Part shown: positions 1-7,872 of the stretch, one piece after another
How the letters are laid out: each line of letters opens with the position of its first letter
Numbering within the stretch: position 1 is the first letter of the stretch
From: Herminiimonas sp.
GTDB lineage: Bacteria; Pseudomonadota; Gammaproteobacteria; Burkholderiales; Burkholderiaceae
NCBI GenBank assembly: GCA_014377155.1
Contig: JACMQD010000051.1
Location: forward strand, 1 to 11,736
Direction of reading: 5' to 3'
DNA length: 11,736 nt
Made by a program: the position numbers and the translations under genes
Notes under the pieces: generated by a model
Database searches by the model: none
Told to the model about the DNA's origin: nothing
Seen by the model: the letters and a program-made list of their open reading frames with translations, nothing else

Positions 1-13
1 GAACCGGCGGTGC

Positions 14-2677
14 TCAGGCGCCCCGGTTATGTGCCAGCCATGCGTCGATCTCCGGCAGGCGCTCCTTCATGATCCGCAGGCGATCCTTGATGCGGGCGAC
101 CGCGGTCTCTGCTTCACGACGCGAGCCTTCCGCCAGGTACTTGCTGGCATACCCGTCGATCTTGCCGATCATCGCCGGGTCGGAGGAGCCGCTTGCCAGT
201 GCCGGAAAGAAGCGGCTGCGTGACGAGGCATCGATGCGTTCATTGACCTTGTCCTGGTTGGAAAGCGCAAAGTCGAACGCCAGGTCCGGATGTTCGCCGG
301 AGACACCGCCCAGCATGCCGGAGCTGTTGGTCACACCCGGCTCATCGGTCATCGCCAGTGAAAGCGCGCGCTTGGCGAGCGCGTCGTCCTTGCTGGTCGA
401 CAGCAGGTGGTACAGGTCGCTCTTGATCATCGGCGATTTCTCGGCCTGCGCGGACTTGCGCATCGCTTCCCAGGTCGGTGCATCGGCATGCGCGGCAACG
501 GCAGCCATGACCACCTTTCGGATCGGCGCAGGTACGGCGGCAGGATCGCTGGACTGCGCCGCGTAGCGCCGGCGGGCTTCGGCGATCGTCGCTGGATCGT
601 CGAGATCGCTGAGGGCATAGATCAGTTTTTCGCGCAGCGGCGGCACGGTGTCAGGCTCGCCGGCGCGCGGCACCCAGCCGAGGTTCGCCAGAACCGGCGT
701 CAGGCGTGCCGCAGCGAACTGGTCGAATGTCTTCTGTCGCACCGGGTCGTTCTTGTAGTAGTTGCTGATCGACTGGAAGGCGCCGGCGATGTTGCGCCAG
801 ACACGCGGCTCCGCATTCAGCGGCGCCGTCGATGCGAGATCGAGGAAATCGGTCAGTGGCTGCTGGCCGGTCAGGCCCAGCGCCCACGTATCCGACAGCA
901 GGCCGAGCTGGTCGATCGCGTCCATTTGCGGGAAGGTGCCGGCCAGTGCCTTGAATGCCGGCGCTGCGTAAGAGGTCCGGTAGTAGCCGGTCTGGCCGGC
1001 GTTGACCAGGACCGGGCCGCAACCCGGTACCGTCAGAGTCGCCTTGCCGCCCTGGACCAGCGTGCTGGTGCGACCGGTGGCGCCAGCGACCTGCACGCTG
1101 ACCGGCACGCGCCATGCGAGCGGCGTCTTGTTTGGTTGGTCGCGGCTGAACTCGGACTGGCTCAGCACGATCGTCGATTTGCCCGCCTGGCATTGCACGC
1201 CGTCGACACGGATCATCGGTACACCCGGCTGCAACGTGAAGTCATGTGCGATCGCAGTGATCGGCTTGCCGGCGGTCTTTTCGATTTCACGCCACAGGTC
1301 GTCGGTCTTGGTGTTGCCGTAGGCATGTGCCTTCATGTAGGCCCGTACGCCATCGCGCCAGGCAGTCGGGCCGACGTAGTTTTCCAGCATGCGGATCACC
1401 GACTCGCCCTTCTCGTAGGTGATCGAATCGAAGGCCTGGCTGGCCTGCTCTACCGTTTCCACGTGCTGTACGACCGGATGGGTGGTGGCGAATGCGTCGC
1501 GGTTCATGGCGTCGTCGCGCACGCCGACCGCGGCCAGGTTGGTCTTCCATTCCGGATGCAGACGCGCCGTGGTGCGGCTCTCCATCCAGGAGGCAAAGCC
1601 TTCATTGAGCCAGAGATCGTCCCACCATTGCATCGTCACCAGGTCCCCGAACCATTGGTGCGCCATTTCGTGTGCAGCAACGGCGAACGAGCGTTCCTTG
1701 TCATTCTGTGTGGAGATGGTCGGGTCGAGCAGGATCGCGTGTTCGAAGGTGAAGATCGCGCCCCAGTTTTCCATCGCGCCGAAGAACTGGCTGCGGCCCG
1801 GCGCGGCGATGTTGTCGAGTTTCGGCAGCGGAAAGCGCACACCGAAGTAGTCGTTGTACTCGCGCAGCACGGCGGCTGACGCCTCGAGCGCGAACTGCGC
1901 CTGCGACAGCGCGCCGCGCTGGGTAATCACGCCCAGCTCCGTGCCGTCGGCCTTGATGGTGGCGCGCTCGAAGTCGCCCAGTCCAAAGAACAGCAGATAG
2001 GTCGACATTTTCGGCGTCATGCCGAAAGTGACCAGGTTGCGGCCATCGGCAAGCCTGGTTGTCTTCGTGACCGGCATGTTGCTGATTGCGAGCTGGTCGG
2101 CTGGCACCGTCGCCTGCAAGGCGAAGGTCGCCTTGTAGAACGGCTCATCCCACGACGGAATCATGCGCCGCGCGTCGGAGTTTTCGAACTGCGTGTACAG
2201 CGCCCGGCGCGGCCCGCCCGCACCGTCGTAGTCGAGCGAAAACAGCCCCACTGCCTGCGAGCCGATCGGGCCGGTGTACTCGAGCTCGAGACGATACTTG
2301 CCAGGCGCGACGGGTTTTTCGAAGGTAAAGCTCGCCGTCTGGTTGGCGGCGTCGATGCCGGTTTTCGCCAGCATCGGCGCGCCCTTGCCACTGGCGGCCT
2401 GGAGGTGCACCTTCTGGAAAGCGAGCTCGGTGGCGTTGAGCGTGATGGTCGCCGTCGGCTCCAGCACCTGCACGTCGATCACGACACGTCCTGCGAAGGT
2501 GGCGGCCTTGGCATCCGGAATGAGCGACACATCGTAGTGTGTCGGACGCACCGAGCGTGGCAGCTGGGTGGTGACTTTCGAACCAGCGGTGCTGGCGGCG
2601 AGCGGTGTGGCAGGAGCAGGCAGGGAAGACAAGGCAAGCGACATCAGGACCGCGGTAGCCGGCAAGGTAAGACGCAT
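14..2677 (-). CDS. Exported M1-family zinc aminopeptidase
   Basis: Complete 887-residue metallopeptidase that should remove N-terminal amino acids from peptides outside the cytoplasm. Residues 1 to about 28 form a signal peptide (short basic start, Leu/Ala-rich core, AxA-like sites). The N-terminal beta domain follows. The M1 catalytic core shows GAMEN at 300-304, the zinc motif HEMAH at 336-340, and the third zinc ligand E359 in LNEGF, 18 residues after the second His. Y421 (in ITYEKGES) is the expected transition-state Tyr. The C-terminal half matches the helical ERAP1-like region of this family, and the length is normal for it. The ATG at 2677 is supported by AAGGA (2685-2689) seven bases upstream. 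All catalytic residues are present and no frameshift is seen. Substrate preference cannot be read from sequence. It appears to be a single-gene unit, with no same-strand neighbour directly upstream. Confidence 0.95.
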   Translation of the reverse strand: MRLTLPATAVLMSLALSSLPAPATPLAASTAGSKVTTQLPRSVRPTHYDVSLIPDAKAATFAGRVVIDVQVLEPTATITLNATELAFQKVHLQAASGKGAPMLAKTGIDAANQTASFTFEKPVAPGKYRLELEYTGPIGSQAVGLFSLDYDGAGGPRRALYTQFENSDARRMIPSWDEPFYKATFALQATVPADQLAISNMPVTKTTRLADGRNLVTFGMTPKMSTYLLFFGLGDFERATIKADGTELGVITQRGALSQAQFALEASAAVLREYNDYFGVRFPLPKLDNIAAPGRSQFFGAMENWGAIFTFEHAILLDPTISTQNDKERSFAVAAHEMAHQWFGDLVTMQWWDDLWLNEGFASWMESRTTARLHPEWKTNLAAVGVRDDAMNRDAFATTHPVVQHVETVEQASQAFDSITYEKGESVIRMLENYVGPTAWRDGVRAYMKAHAYGNTKTDDLWREIEKTAGKPITAIAHDFTLQPGVPMIRVDGVQCQAGKSTIVLSQSEFSRDQPNKTPLAWRVPVSVQVAGATGRTSTLVQGGKATLTVPGCGPVLVNAGQTGYYRTSYAAPAFKALAGTFPQMDAIDQLGLLSDTWALGLTGQQPLTDFLDLASTAPLNAEPRVWRNIAGAFQSISNYYKNDPVRQKTFDQFAAARLTPVLANLGWVPRAGEPDTVPPLREKLIYALSDLDDPATIAEARRRYAAQSSDPAAVPAPIRKVVMAAVAAHADAPTWEAMRKSAQAEKSPMIKSDLYHLLSTSKDDALAKRALSLAMTDEPGVTNSSGMLGGVSGEHPDLAFDFALSNQDKVNERIDASSRSRFFPALASGSSDPAMIGKIDGYASKYLAEGSRREAETAVARIKDRLRIMKERLPEIDAWLAHNRGA

Positions 2678-2684
2678 CGGTGAA

Positions 2685-2689
2685 TCCTT
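2685..2689 (-). promoter_or_regulatory. Ribosome binding site of the M1 aminopeptidase
   Basis: AAGGA on the minus strand, seven bases before the ATG at 2677. It fixes the start that gives an intact signal peptide. I did not find a convincing -35/-10 pair between here and 2900. Confidence 0.6.
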
Positions 2690-2906
2690 CGAAGAGGGAA
2701 GTCAATGGGGTGGCACGCCGGCGTCAGGAAGAAAAGCACGAAACGGCACGCCGATGCCCGTAAGTGTGACATATCTCATTAGCAAGATGTTGGAGGTCGA
2801 AACGATGAACGCGATGCGCGCCCGTTCGCGCCTCAGATCACATTCACCGGTTCCGAATAGGCAGACAGAACGCTCTCGCCGGTCAGCAGACGTAGCGGCT
2901 CGCTGA

Positions 2907-3211
2907 GCGCTTGCGCTCGAAGCCCACGATCTGACCCGCCGGATCTTCGAGACGATCAATGCGCATCTGGCTGCCCAGGGGCTGATGATGCGTGAGGGAA
3001 CAATCGTCGATGCCACCCTGATTGCCGCGCCGCCATCGACCAAGAACCGCGACAAACAACGCGACCCGGGAATGCGCCAGTCGAAGAAAGGTAACGATTG
3101 GCATTTTGGTATGAAGGCGCATGTGCGCGCGTCGATGCAGCGTCCGGCCTGGTTCACATGCTCGTTGGCACCGCTCAGCGATGCCGGGTGCCCGATAACG
3201 GCACCGTGTGA
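2907..3211 (+). pseudogene. IS5-family transposase remnant, truncated and frameshifted
   Basis: Only a central piece of an IS5-family DDE transposase remains. The frame from 2907 (after an in-frame stop at 2904-2906) reads through [15 protein letters not shown] and then [19 protein letters not shown], ending in [14 protein letters not shown] near 3123. This matches the region around the first catalytic Asp (VDAT) of IS5-group enzymes. At about 3124-3131 the frame slips by two bases. The expected continuation [15 protein letters not shown] then appears in another frame from 3131 and stops at 3209-3211. The N-terminal domain and the second and third catalytic residues are missing, and I saw no terminal inverted repeats or target duplication. 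It is therefore a dead relic in the spacer between two gene units. The longer minus-strand frame opposite it is a shadow. Confidence 0.8.
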
Positions 3212-3346
3212 TGCAGCATCGATCAAAACTGATGTATGTCGCTACGCCCGATTGAATTTAGGAATTGATCGGCACTTCCCTAAAGATCGGGTTGAGGTTT
3301 TTTAAAAATCGTTGTCATTGTCATACTGCCCACAAAATTAATTGCA

Positions 3347-3379
3347 GCCGACCTGAAAATCAGTGTCTATCCGGTCGGC
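3347..3379 (-). terminator. Possible terminator hairpin downstream of kup
   Basis: Perfect 7-bp inverted repeat: GCCGACC at 3347-3353 pairs with GGTCGGC at 3373-3379, with a 19-base loop. On the minus strand it starts 34 bases after the kup stop and is followed by a T-rich but interrupted stretch (TGCAATTAATTTTG). The position suits an operon terminator. The large loop and the lack of a clean U-run make this tentative. Confidence 0.35.
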
Positions 3380-3412
3380 ATAAAAGCACAAATAAGGGAT
3401 GACAGACAGACG

Positions 3413-5332
3413 CTAAATTTCGACTTGAGTGCCGAGCTCGATAACCCGGTTGCTCGGGATCCGAAGGTAGTCAGCCGCATCGCGGGCATTGCGCGCCATG
3501 CCGGCATACATGCTCTCTCGCCAAAGTGCCATCCCGGCGCCGGCCACAGGAATGATGGTCTGCCGCGAGACGAAAAACGACGTTTCCATCAAATCAAATT
3601 CCAAGCCGTGCGCACTGCAAAGCGTCAGCGCCTCAGGAATATCGCGCTGCTCCTGAAAGCCGAAACGCATGTCGATTCGAAAACAATCTTGTCCGAGATT
3701 TTCGATTGCAACACGTTTTTCCTGCGGTACAAATGGGATGTCTTCGTTGTGTATCGTCACAAACACGGTGCGCCTATGGAGCACCTTGTTATGCACCAGG
3801 TTATGCAACAACGCGTGCGGAACCCCATCACCGTCGCGCTGGAAAAAAATGGCTGTTCCTTCGACTCGGGTAAGTGGGTTTTCCAGGAGAGAGGACAAAA
3901 AATCGTCCAACGGAATCATGTGGCGCTTCTGGCTTTCGGACACGAGCCGACGTCCCGTACGCCAGGTCAACATCACAATCAGCATGACCAGGCCCAGCAA
4001 AATTGGAAACCAGCCGCCGCTCAAAATCTTCAGCATGTTCGCCGATAGCAATGTGGCATCGATCAAAAAGAAAAACCCGGTCGCACCAATGCAAAGCAGC
4101 AGGTTCATCCGCCATTTGTAGCGAATCACGAAAAACGTGAGGAACGTGGTTGTGAGCATCGTCGCCGTCACTGCAATACCGTAAGCAGAGGCTAGAGCGG
4201 TCGAGGAACCGAAGCCGATAACTGCGAGCACGACGGCGGCGAGCTGAATCCAGTTCACCAACGGCACATAGATCTGGCCGATTTCTTTCGCCGACGTGTA
4301 CAAAATGCGCAAACGGGGGAGAAATCCCAGTGAGATGGCTTGCTGCACGATTGAAAATGTCCCCGAGATCGTCGCCTGGGAGGCAATAACGGTGGCCACA
4401 GTAGATAAGCCCACCAGCGGATAGATGCTCCATGGCCCCAACTGTTGATAGAACGGGTTCGATACGGCAGCGGGCGTGACAATCAACAGTGCGCCTTGAC
4501 CAAGATAGCTTAATGCAAGCGCCGGAAACACAATGAATGTCCAGGCAAGCCGGATCGGTCTGGCGCCAAAATGCCCCATATCGGCATACAGCGCCTCGGC
4601 GCCGGTGAACGCCAGAACGATCGCGCCCAAAGCCGCAAAGGCGACCCAGCCGTTTCGCGTTAAAAAAGCAAATGCGTGTAGGGGATTGATTGCTGCAAGA
4701 ATCGCTGGATGCTGCGCAATGTTAATCGCACCCATGCCTGCAAGGACAACAAACCAAACGATGACAATCGGTCCGAACCATTTGCCGATGCCCGAGGTTC
4801 CGACATGCTGAACCATGTACAGGCTGATCAGGACCACAACCGTCAGGGGAACCACGTACGGCTTGAAAGCGGGCGTTGCGACTTCAAGGCCTTCAATGGC
4901 CGAGAGGACTGAAATGGCGGGGGTAATCACGCCGTCGCCGAAAAAGAGTGCGGCGCCGACCAGGCCAACCAACGTCAGGGGATAAAACCAGGCCGACTTT
5001 GGCGTGATCGATGACAAGGCTAAGGCAAGCAGGGCCATGATGCCGCCCTCGCCATGGTTATCGGCCCGCATGATGAGGGTGATGTACTTCAAGGAAACGA
5101 TTGTCGTTAGTCCCCAGAGGATGAGTGAAACCACCCCAAGAAGATTTGCCTGATCCATTACCAGCCCATGATCCGGCGAGAAAATTTCCTTCATTGTGTA
5201 CAACGGGCTGGTGCCAATGTCGCCATAGACGATACCGATTGCGCCGATCGTCAGCGCGCGCAGGCCCGCATGTTTGGACATCGTTCGTTCAGACAGCGTC
5301 TCAGGACTGGCAGGAGTGGAAATTGATTTCAT
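3413..5332 (-). CDS. kup: Kup-type low-affinity K+ transporter
   Basis: Inner-membrane K+ uptake protein of the KUP/HAK/KT family, thought to be H+/K+ symporters. From the ATG at 5332 it has 639 residues. The family signature VYGDIGTSPLY lies at about 35-45, including Asp38, the residue type linked to K+ binding in this fold. About 12 hydrophobic segments follow, with the conserved GDGVITPAISVLSA stretch, then a soluble C-terminal domain of roughly 180 residues. Start choice: the frame stays open to 5473, but that overlaps kdpE. The ATG at 5332 shares its A with the kdpE stop (TGATG), suggesting reinitiation. An ATG at 5281 would give 622 residues, the length of E. coli Kup. Neither has a clear Shine-Dalgarno sequence. 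It is the last gene of the kdpD-kdpE-kup operon, which implies that the two-component system controls it. Confidence 0.93.
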   Translation of the reverse strand: MKSISTPASPETLSERTMSKHAGLRALTIGAIGIVYGDIGTSPLYTMKEIFSPDHGLVMDQANLLGVVSLILWGLTTIVSLKYITLIMRADNHGEGGIMALLALALSSITPKSAWFYPLTLVGLVGAALFFGDGVITPAISVLSAIEGLEVATPAFKPYVVPLTVVVLISLYMVQHVGTSGIGKWFGPIVIVWFVVLAGMGAINIAQHPAILAAINPLHAFAFLTRNGWVAFAALGAIVLAFTGAEALYADMGHFGARPIRLAWTFIVFPALALSYLGQGALLIVTPAAVSNPFYQQLGPWSIYPLVGLSTVATVIASQATISGTFSIVQQAISLGFLPRLRILYTSAKEIGQIYVPLVNWIQLAAVVLAVIGFGSSTALASAYGIAVTATMLTTTFLTFFVIRYKWRMNLLLCIGATGFFFLIDATLLSANMLKILSGGWFPILLGLVMLIVMLTWRTGRRLVSESQKRHMIPLDDFLSSLLENPLTRVEGTAIFFQRDGDGVPHALLHNLVHNKVLHRRTVFVTIHNEDIPFVPQEKRVAIENLGQDCFRIDMRFGFQEQRDIPEALTLCSAHGLEFDLMETSFFVSRQTIIPVAGAGMALWRESMYAGMARNARDAADYLRIPSNRVIELGTQVEI

Positions 5333-6027
5333 CAGGGGAGAATCAGTCGATAGCCGACTGCCGTTTCGGTTAGGAGATACTTCGGTTGAGCAGGATCGAT
5401 TTCGAGCTTCTGGCGCAGGCGCCCAAAAAAGATGCGTAAGTAATGGCCATGATCGGCATGCGAAGGCCCCCATACCTCATTGAGGAGCTGCCGGTTGGTG
5501 ACGACGCAGCCGGCATTCGTCACCAGAATCATGAGGAGCTTGTGTTCGGTGGGCGTGAGATGCACGACGTCGCCATTGCGACTAACCACACGGGCCTTCA
5601 GGTCGATCCTGACGTCGCCGAATTCGACCGGGTCTTCGTATGCGAGGCTACTGCCGGCGCTGCGCCGCACCGCCGAGCGTACCCGGGCGAGCAGTTCGCC
5701 GACACCGAATGGTTTTGTCAGATAATCGTCGGCGCCGGCGTCGAGCGCGGCAATCTTGTCGGCTTCGCCCGTGCGTGCAGACAGTACGATGATCGGCACC
5801 CGTGACCATTGCCGAAAATCCTGAATAAATGTCTGGCCATCACCGTCGGGTAGACCCAGATCGAGAACGATTAGGTCCGGGCTGCGCGTCGCAGCTTCGA
5901 TCAGCCCATGCTTGAGGGTACTGGCTTCATGTACCTGCCAGCCCGAGTCGGCCAGCGCCATTGTGACAAAGCGACGGATCTGTGCTTCGTCTTCGACCAG
6001 CAGGGCGATCGGGTGGACGTCGGTCAT
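5332..6027 (-). CDS. kdpE: KdpE-type OmpR-family response regulator
   Basis: DNA-binding response regulator of 231 residues. The receiver domain (about 6-120) has the acidic pair E12/D13, phospho-acceptor D56 (in LIVLDLGLP), switch Ser83 and Lys105 (in LTKPFG). The winged-helix output domain (about 132-229) has the typical LTPTEHKLLMIL and YLRIFFGRLRQKLE segments and ends in a GYRLI hairpin. These are hallmarks of KdpE within the OmpR/PhoB group. The ATG at 6027 overlaps the kinase stop by four bases (ATGA) and has a strong GGAGG six bases upstream, so translation is probably coupled yet efficient. The partner is the kinase immediately upstream and the probable target is its own operon, including kup. 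No kdpFABC gene lies in the window. The assignment to KdpE rather than another OmpR member relies on both sequence style and the KdpD-like partner. Confidence 0.93.
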   Translation of the reverse strand: MTDVHPIALLVEDEAQIRRFVTMALADSGWQVHEASTLKHGLIEAATRSPDLIVLDLGLPDGDGQTFIQDFRQWSRVPIIVLSARTGEADKIAALDAGADDYLTKPFGVGELLARVRSAVRRSAGSSLAYEDPVEFGDVRIDLKARVVSRNGDVVHLTPTEHKLLMILVTNAGCVVTNRQLLNEVWGPSHADHGHYLRIFFGRLRQKLEIDPAQPKYLLTETAVGYRLILP

Positions 6028-7703
6028 ACCGCACCTCCACCGCTAGTCCCATTTTCAGACTCTGGCAGGGCGGGCGGCTCTCCCAAAGGAAGGGTAAAAC
6101 GGAAGCAGGCGCCCCCTGCCAGCAGTGTTTCAGCGCGTATATGGCCGTTATGCGCCTCAATAATCGACTTGCAAATCGAAAGGCCTAGACCAATTCCAGG
6201 CTGTGATGACTCAGGATTGCCGCGAACAAATTTTTCAAAAATGCTGATTTCGTCCCCAGGTGGCAGCCCGGGACCGCTGTCGGAGACGGTAGTGACCAGA
6301 AACTTTCCGTCGACGCCAGCCGAAACCGTCACATCAGTGCCAGGCGGGGCGTACTTTGCAGCATTTTCCAGCAGGTTCGTCAGAACGCGCTCGATCAGCA
6401 TTGCGTCGAATTGCACGAGCGGCAGCGTAGTGGGAACGGTAGTGCGTATATGATGCGCCGTAAGTGACGATGCGGTTGCATGTAGCGAACTGCCGACCAC
6501 CTCTTCAACGCTATGCCACTGGAGATTCAGGGAGAGGTTGCCGCTTTGCATCTTCGCCATTTCCAGCAGATTTTCTACTGAGCGACACATTCTCAACGCT
6601 TCATTGTGCAAGGCCTGCGCCATGTCACTTTGGCCGGGCGTCAACGCAGGGCGAGACATCGCCAGCGACTCGGACAGTCCAGCCAGCGACGTCAAGGGCG
6701 TGCGCAGGTCGTGTGACAAGGCGGCCAGCAATGCATTGCGCAGCCGCTCCGACTCGGCGCGCATTGAGGCCTCCTGGGCCACTTCGATATAGTGGACACG
6801 CTCAAGTGCAATCGCCGATAAAGCGGCAAACGCCTGTAGTAGTTCGCTTTGATCCCGCATTGGAAGCGCTTGCGCGTTATAAATACGAATTGCAAGAACG
6901 CCCCTGACGCGCATCGGTGCAACCAGCGGCAAAAATGAGTAGCCGCTGCTTGGTACGAACGTCGTACCGGCACCCGACGGTCGTGTATTGTCAAACGCCC
7001 ATTGAGCGATACCCAAGTCCAGTACGCTGAGATGAAAGCCTTGTGGATTTGCGTCCCGGGAAACAGATGGCAACCTCAATTGCCCTGCCTCGTCCGGCAA
7101 TAAAAGTAGCGAAGTCGCGCGGAACGTGTTTTCGATGGCGCACCTGGTGGATTCGCATATCTGCTCGAGCTGCAGGACACCCGACAGATCCCGCGCAAAT
7201 TCATACAGCGCCCGGGTGCGTTGTTCCCGCAATGCCGACATTGCGGCTTGGTAGCGAAGGCTGGACGCCAGGTACACAGTGAGAAACCCAACAGCCAGCA
7301 TGGCAGCAAACGTCACCAGGTACTGCGAACTGGCGACGCTGAGCGAAAACCGAGGCTCGACAAAGAAAAAATCGAATACAGTCACGGCGCAAACCGTAGC
7401 CAGCAACGTTGGACCGGTTCCGTACTTGACGGCAATCATCATGACGCTGAGGACGAACAGCACCATGATTGTTGCCGTGTTCAGTGCCGATATAAAAGGC
7501 GTTGCCAAGAGCGTGACGATCAGGCTACTGCCGATTGCGGCAACGTAACCGAACGATCCCGGCGTGACAAGCCAGTGACGTTCCCATCGGGAGACTTGCG
7601 CTGCAGCCGGAAGACGCCAGTCTGATTCCTTAAAGCGCGCCGACTCAGGGGCGCTACCGGAGAGCGCGTCTACTGGACAAGTTGTTTGGTCCGTCAATTT
7701 CAT
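6024..7703 (-). CDS. kdpD: Short KdpD-like sensor histidine kinase without the N-terminal KdpD/USP region
   Basis: Inner-membrane histidine kinase of 559 residues. In order: a soluble N-terminus of about 50 residues, four closely spaced membrane segments (about 52-71, 76-93, 96-113, 127-146) as in the DUF4118 domain of KdpD, a GAF-like region (about 165-305), a HisKA helix pair with phospho-acceptor His331 (ALSHDLRTPL), and an ATPase domain. The ATPase shows an N box (N447 in LLENAAKYA), G1 box (DSGPGL, from D475) and G2 box (GIGLGL at 503-508). E. coli KdpD is about 890 residues. Missing here is the N-terminal cytoplasmic region with its Walker-type ATP site and universal-stress-like fold, and the upstream DNA does not encode it. 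All catalytic boxes are intact, so this looks like a working short form rather than a broken gene. The ATG at 7703 has only a weak Shine-Dalgarno match. It is the first gene of the kup operon. Confidence 0.9.
   Translation of the reverse strand: MKLTDQTTCPVDALSGSAPESARFKESDWRLPAAAQVSRWERHWLVTPGSFGYVAAIGSSLIVTLLATPFISALNTATIMVLFVLSVMMIAVKYGTGPTLLATVCAVTVFDFFFVEPRFSLSVASSQYLVTFAAMLAVGFLTVYLASSLRYQAAMSALREQRTRALYEFARDLSGVLQLEQICESTRCAIENTFRATSLLLLPDEAGQLRLPSVSRDANPQGFHLSVLDLGIAQWAFDNTRPSGAGTTFVPSSGYSFLPLVAPMRVRGVLAIRIYNAQALPMRDQSELLQAFAALSAIALERVHYIEVAQEASMRAESERLRNALLAALSHDLRTPLTSLAGLSESLAMSRPALTPGQSDMAQALHNEALRMCRSVENLLEMAKMQSGNLSLNLQWHSVEEVVGSSLHATASSLTAHHIRTTVPTTLPLVQFDAMLIERVLTNLLENAAKYAPPGTDVTVSAGVDGKFLVTTVSDSGPGLPPGDEISIFEKFVRGNPESSQPGIGLGLSICKSIIEAHNGHIRAETLLAGGACFRFTLPLGEPPALPESENGTSGGGAV
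6034..6038 (-). promoter_or_regulatory. Strong ribosome binding site of kdpE
   Basis: GGAGG on the minus strand, six bases before the kdpE ATG and inside the 3' end of the kinase gene. It settles the start at 6027, within the ATGA overlap. Confidence 0.75.
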
Positions 7704-7718
7704 GGGGTAGCGCCGTAA

Positions 7719-7748
7719 CCTTTAAACCAGGTTTTAGATCAAGTGCAA
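7719..7748 (-). promoter_or_regulatory. Weak candidate promoter of the kdpD-kdpE-kup operon
   Basis: On the minus strand, TTGCAC (7743-7748) could be a -35 box, with a poor -10 (TTAAAG at 7720-7725) 17 bases downstream. The weak -10 would fit a promoter that needs an activator, and the tandem repeats lie just upstream. This is suggestive only. Confidence 0.3.
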
Positions 7749-7763
7749 GCTTAGACGCCCCGG

Positions 7764-7812
7764 GTGAAACATGTCGTAAACATCGGTGGCTGGACCGTAA
7801 ACAATGTGTAAA
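7764..7812 (-). promoter_or_regulatory. Tandem KdpE-like operator: two pairs of 11-bp-spaced half-sites
   Basis: Read on the minus strand towards kdpD there are four similar hexamers: TTTACA (7807-7812), TTTACG (7796-7801), TTTACG (7775-7780) and TTTCAC (7764-7769). Within each pair the spacing is six plus exactly five bases (11 bp), and the pairs are offset by 32 bp, about three helical turns. As I recall it, the E. coli KdpE operator is also TTTATA-N5-TTTACA. OmpR-family dimers bind such direct repeats, so this is a likely autoregulatory KdpE site. A convergent TTTACG on the plus strand (7815-7820) adds a 12-bp palindrome at 7808-7819. Confidence 0.55.
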
Positions 7813-7872
7813 TATTTACGGAGCGACCTTATGTTGCAAGAACCGGCGGGGCTTTTGTCAGCCTTTTTTCGC

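Larger units (their letters stand above)
2700..3412. other. Intergenic region with transposon relic
   Basis: About 0.7 kb between the aminopeptidase and kup contains no intact gene. It holds the upstream region of the aminopeptidase (2678 to about 2850), the IS5-family relic, an AT-richer stretch after about 3210, and an inverted repeat at 3347-3379 beyond the kup stop. Nothing else recognisable was found. Confidence 0.7.
7704..7872. other. Intergenic control region between receptor and kdpD
   Basis: Besides the tandem repeats and weak promoter, it contains a small hairpin GGCT-TTTGTC-AGCC (7850-7863) followed by six T on the plus strand, just past the receptor stop. As a terminator it points the wrong way for the receptor, so its role is unclear. 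No coding sequence is present, and in particular no detached KdpD N-terminal domain. Confidence 0.6.

Noticed and set aside
407..1879. 490-residue open frame on the plus strand
   Set aside because: It lies wholly antisense to the M1 aminopeptidase, is Arg/Gly/Val-rich without domain features, and results from high GC.
2678..2850. Promoter of the aminopeptidase, for example TTGCTA near 2784
   Set aside because: No acceptable -10 box lies at a usual distance from it, so no promoter is called.
2702..3226. 174-residue open frame on the minus strand
   Set aside because: It is the complement of the IS5-family transposase relic and shows no protein family features; frames like this are common shadows of such elements.
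5333..5473. N-terminal extension of kup to an ATG at 5473
   Set aside because: The extension lies inside kdpE, lacks similarity to Kup N-termini, and the TGATG start at 5332 or the ATG at 5281 is better.
7850..7869. Hairpin GGCT/AGCC followed by six T as terminator of the receptor gene
   Set aside because: The T-run follows the hairpin on the plus strand, while the receptor is on the minus strand, where the hairpin is not followed by a U-run.
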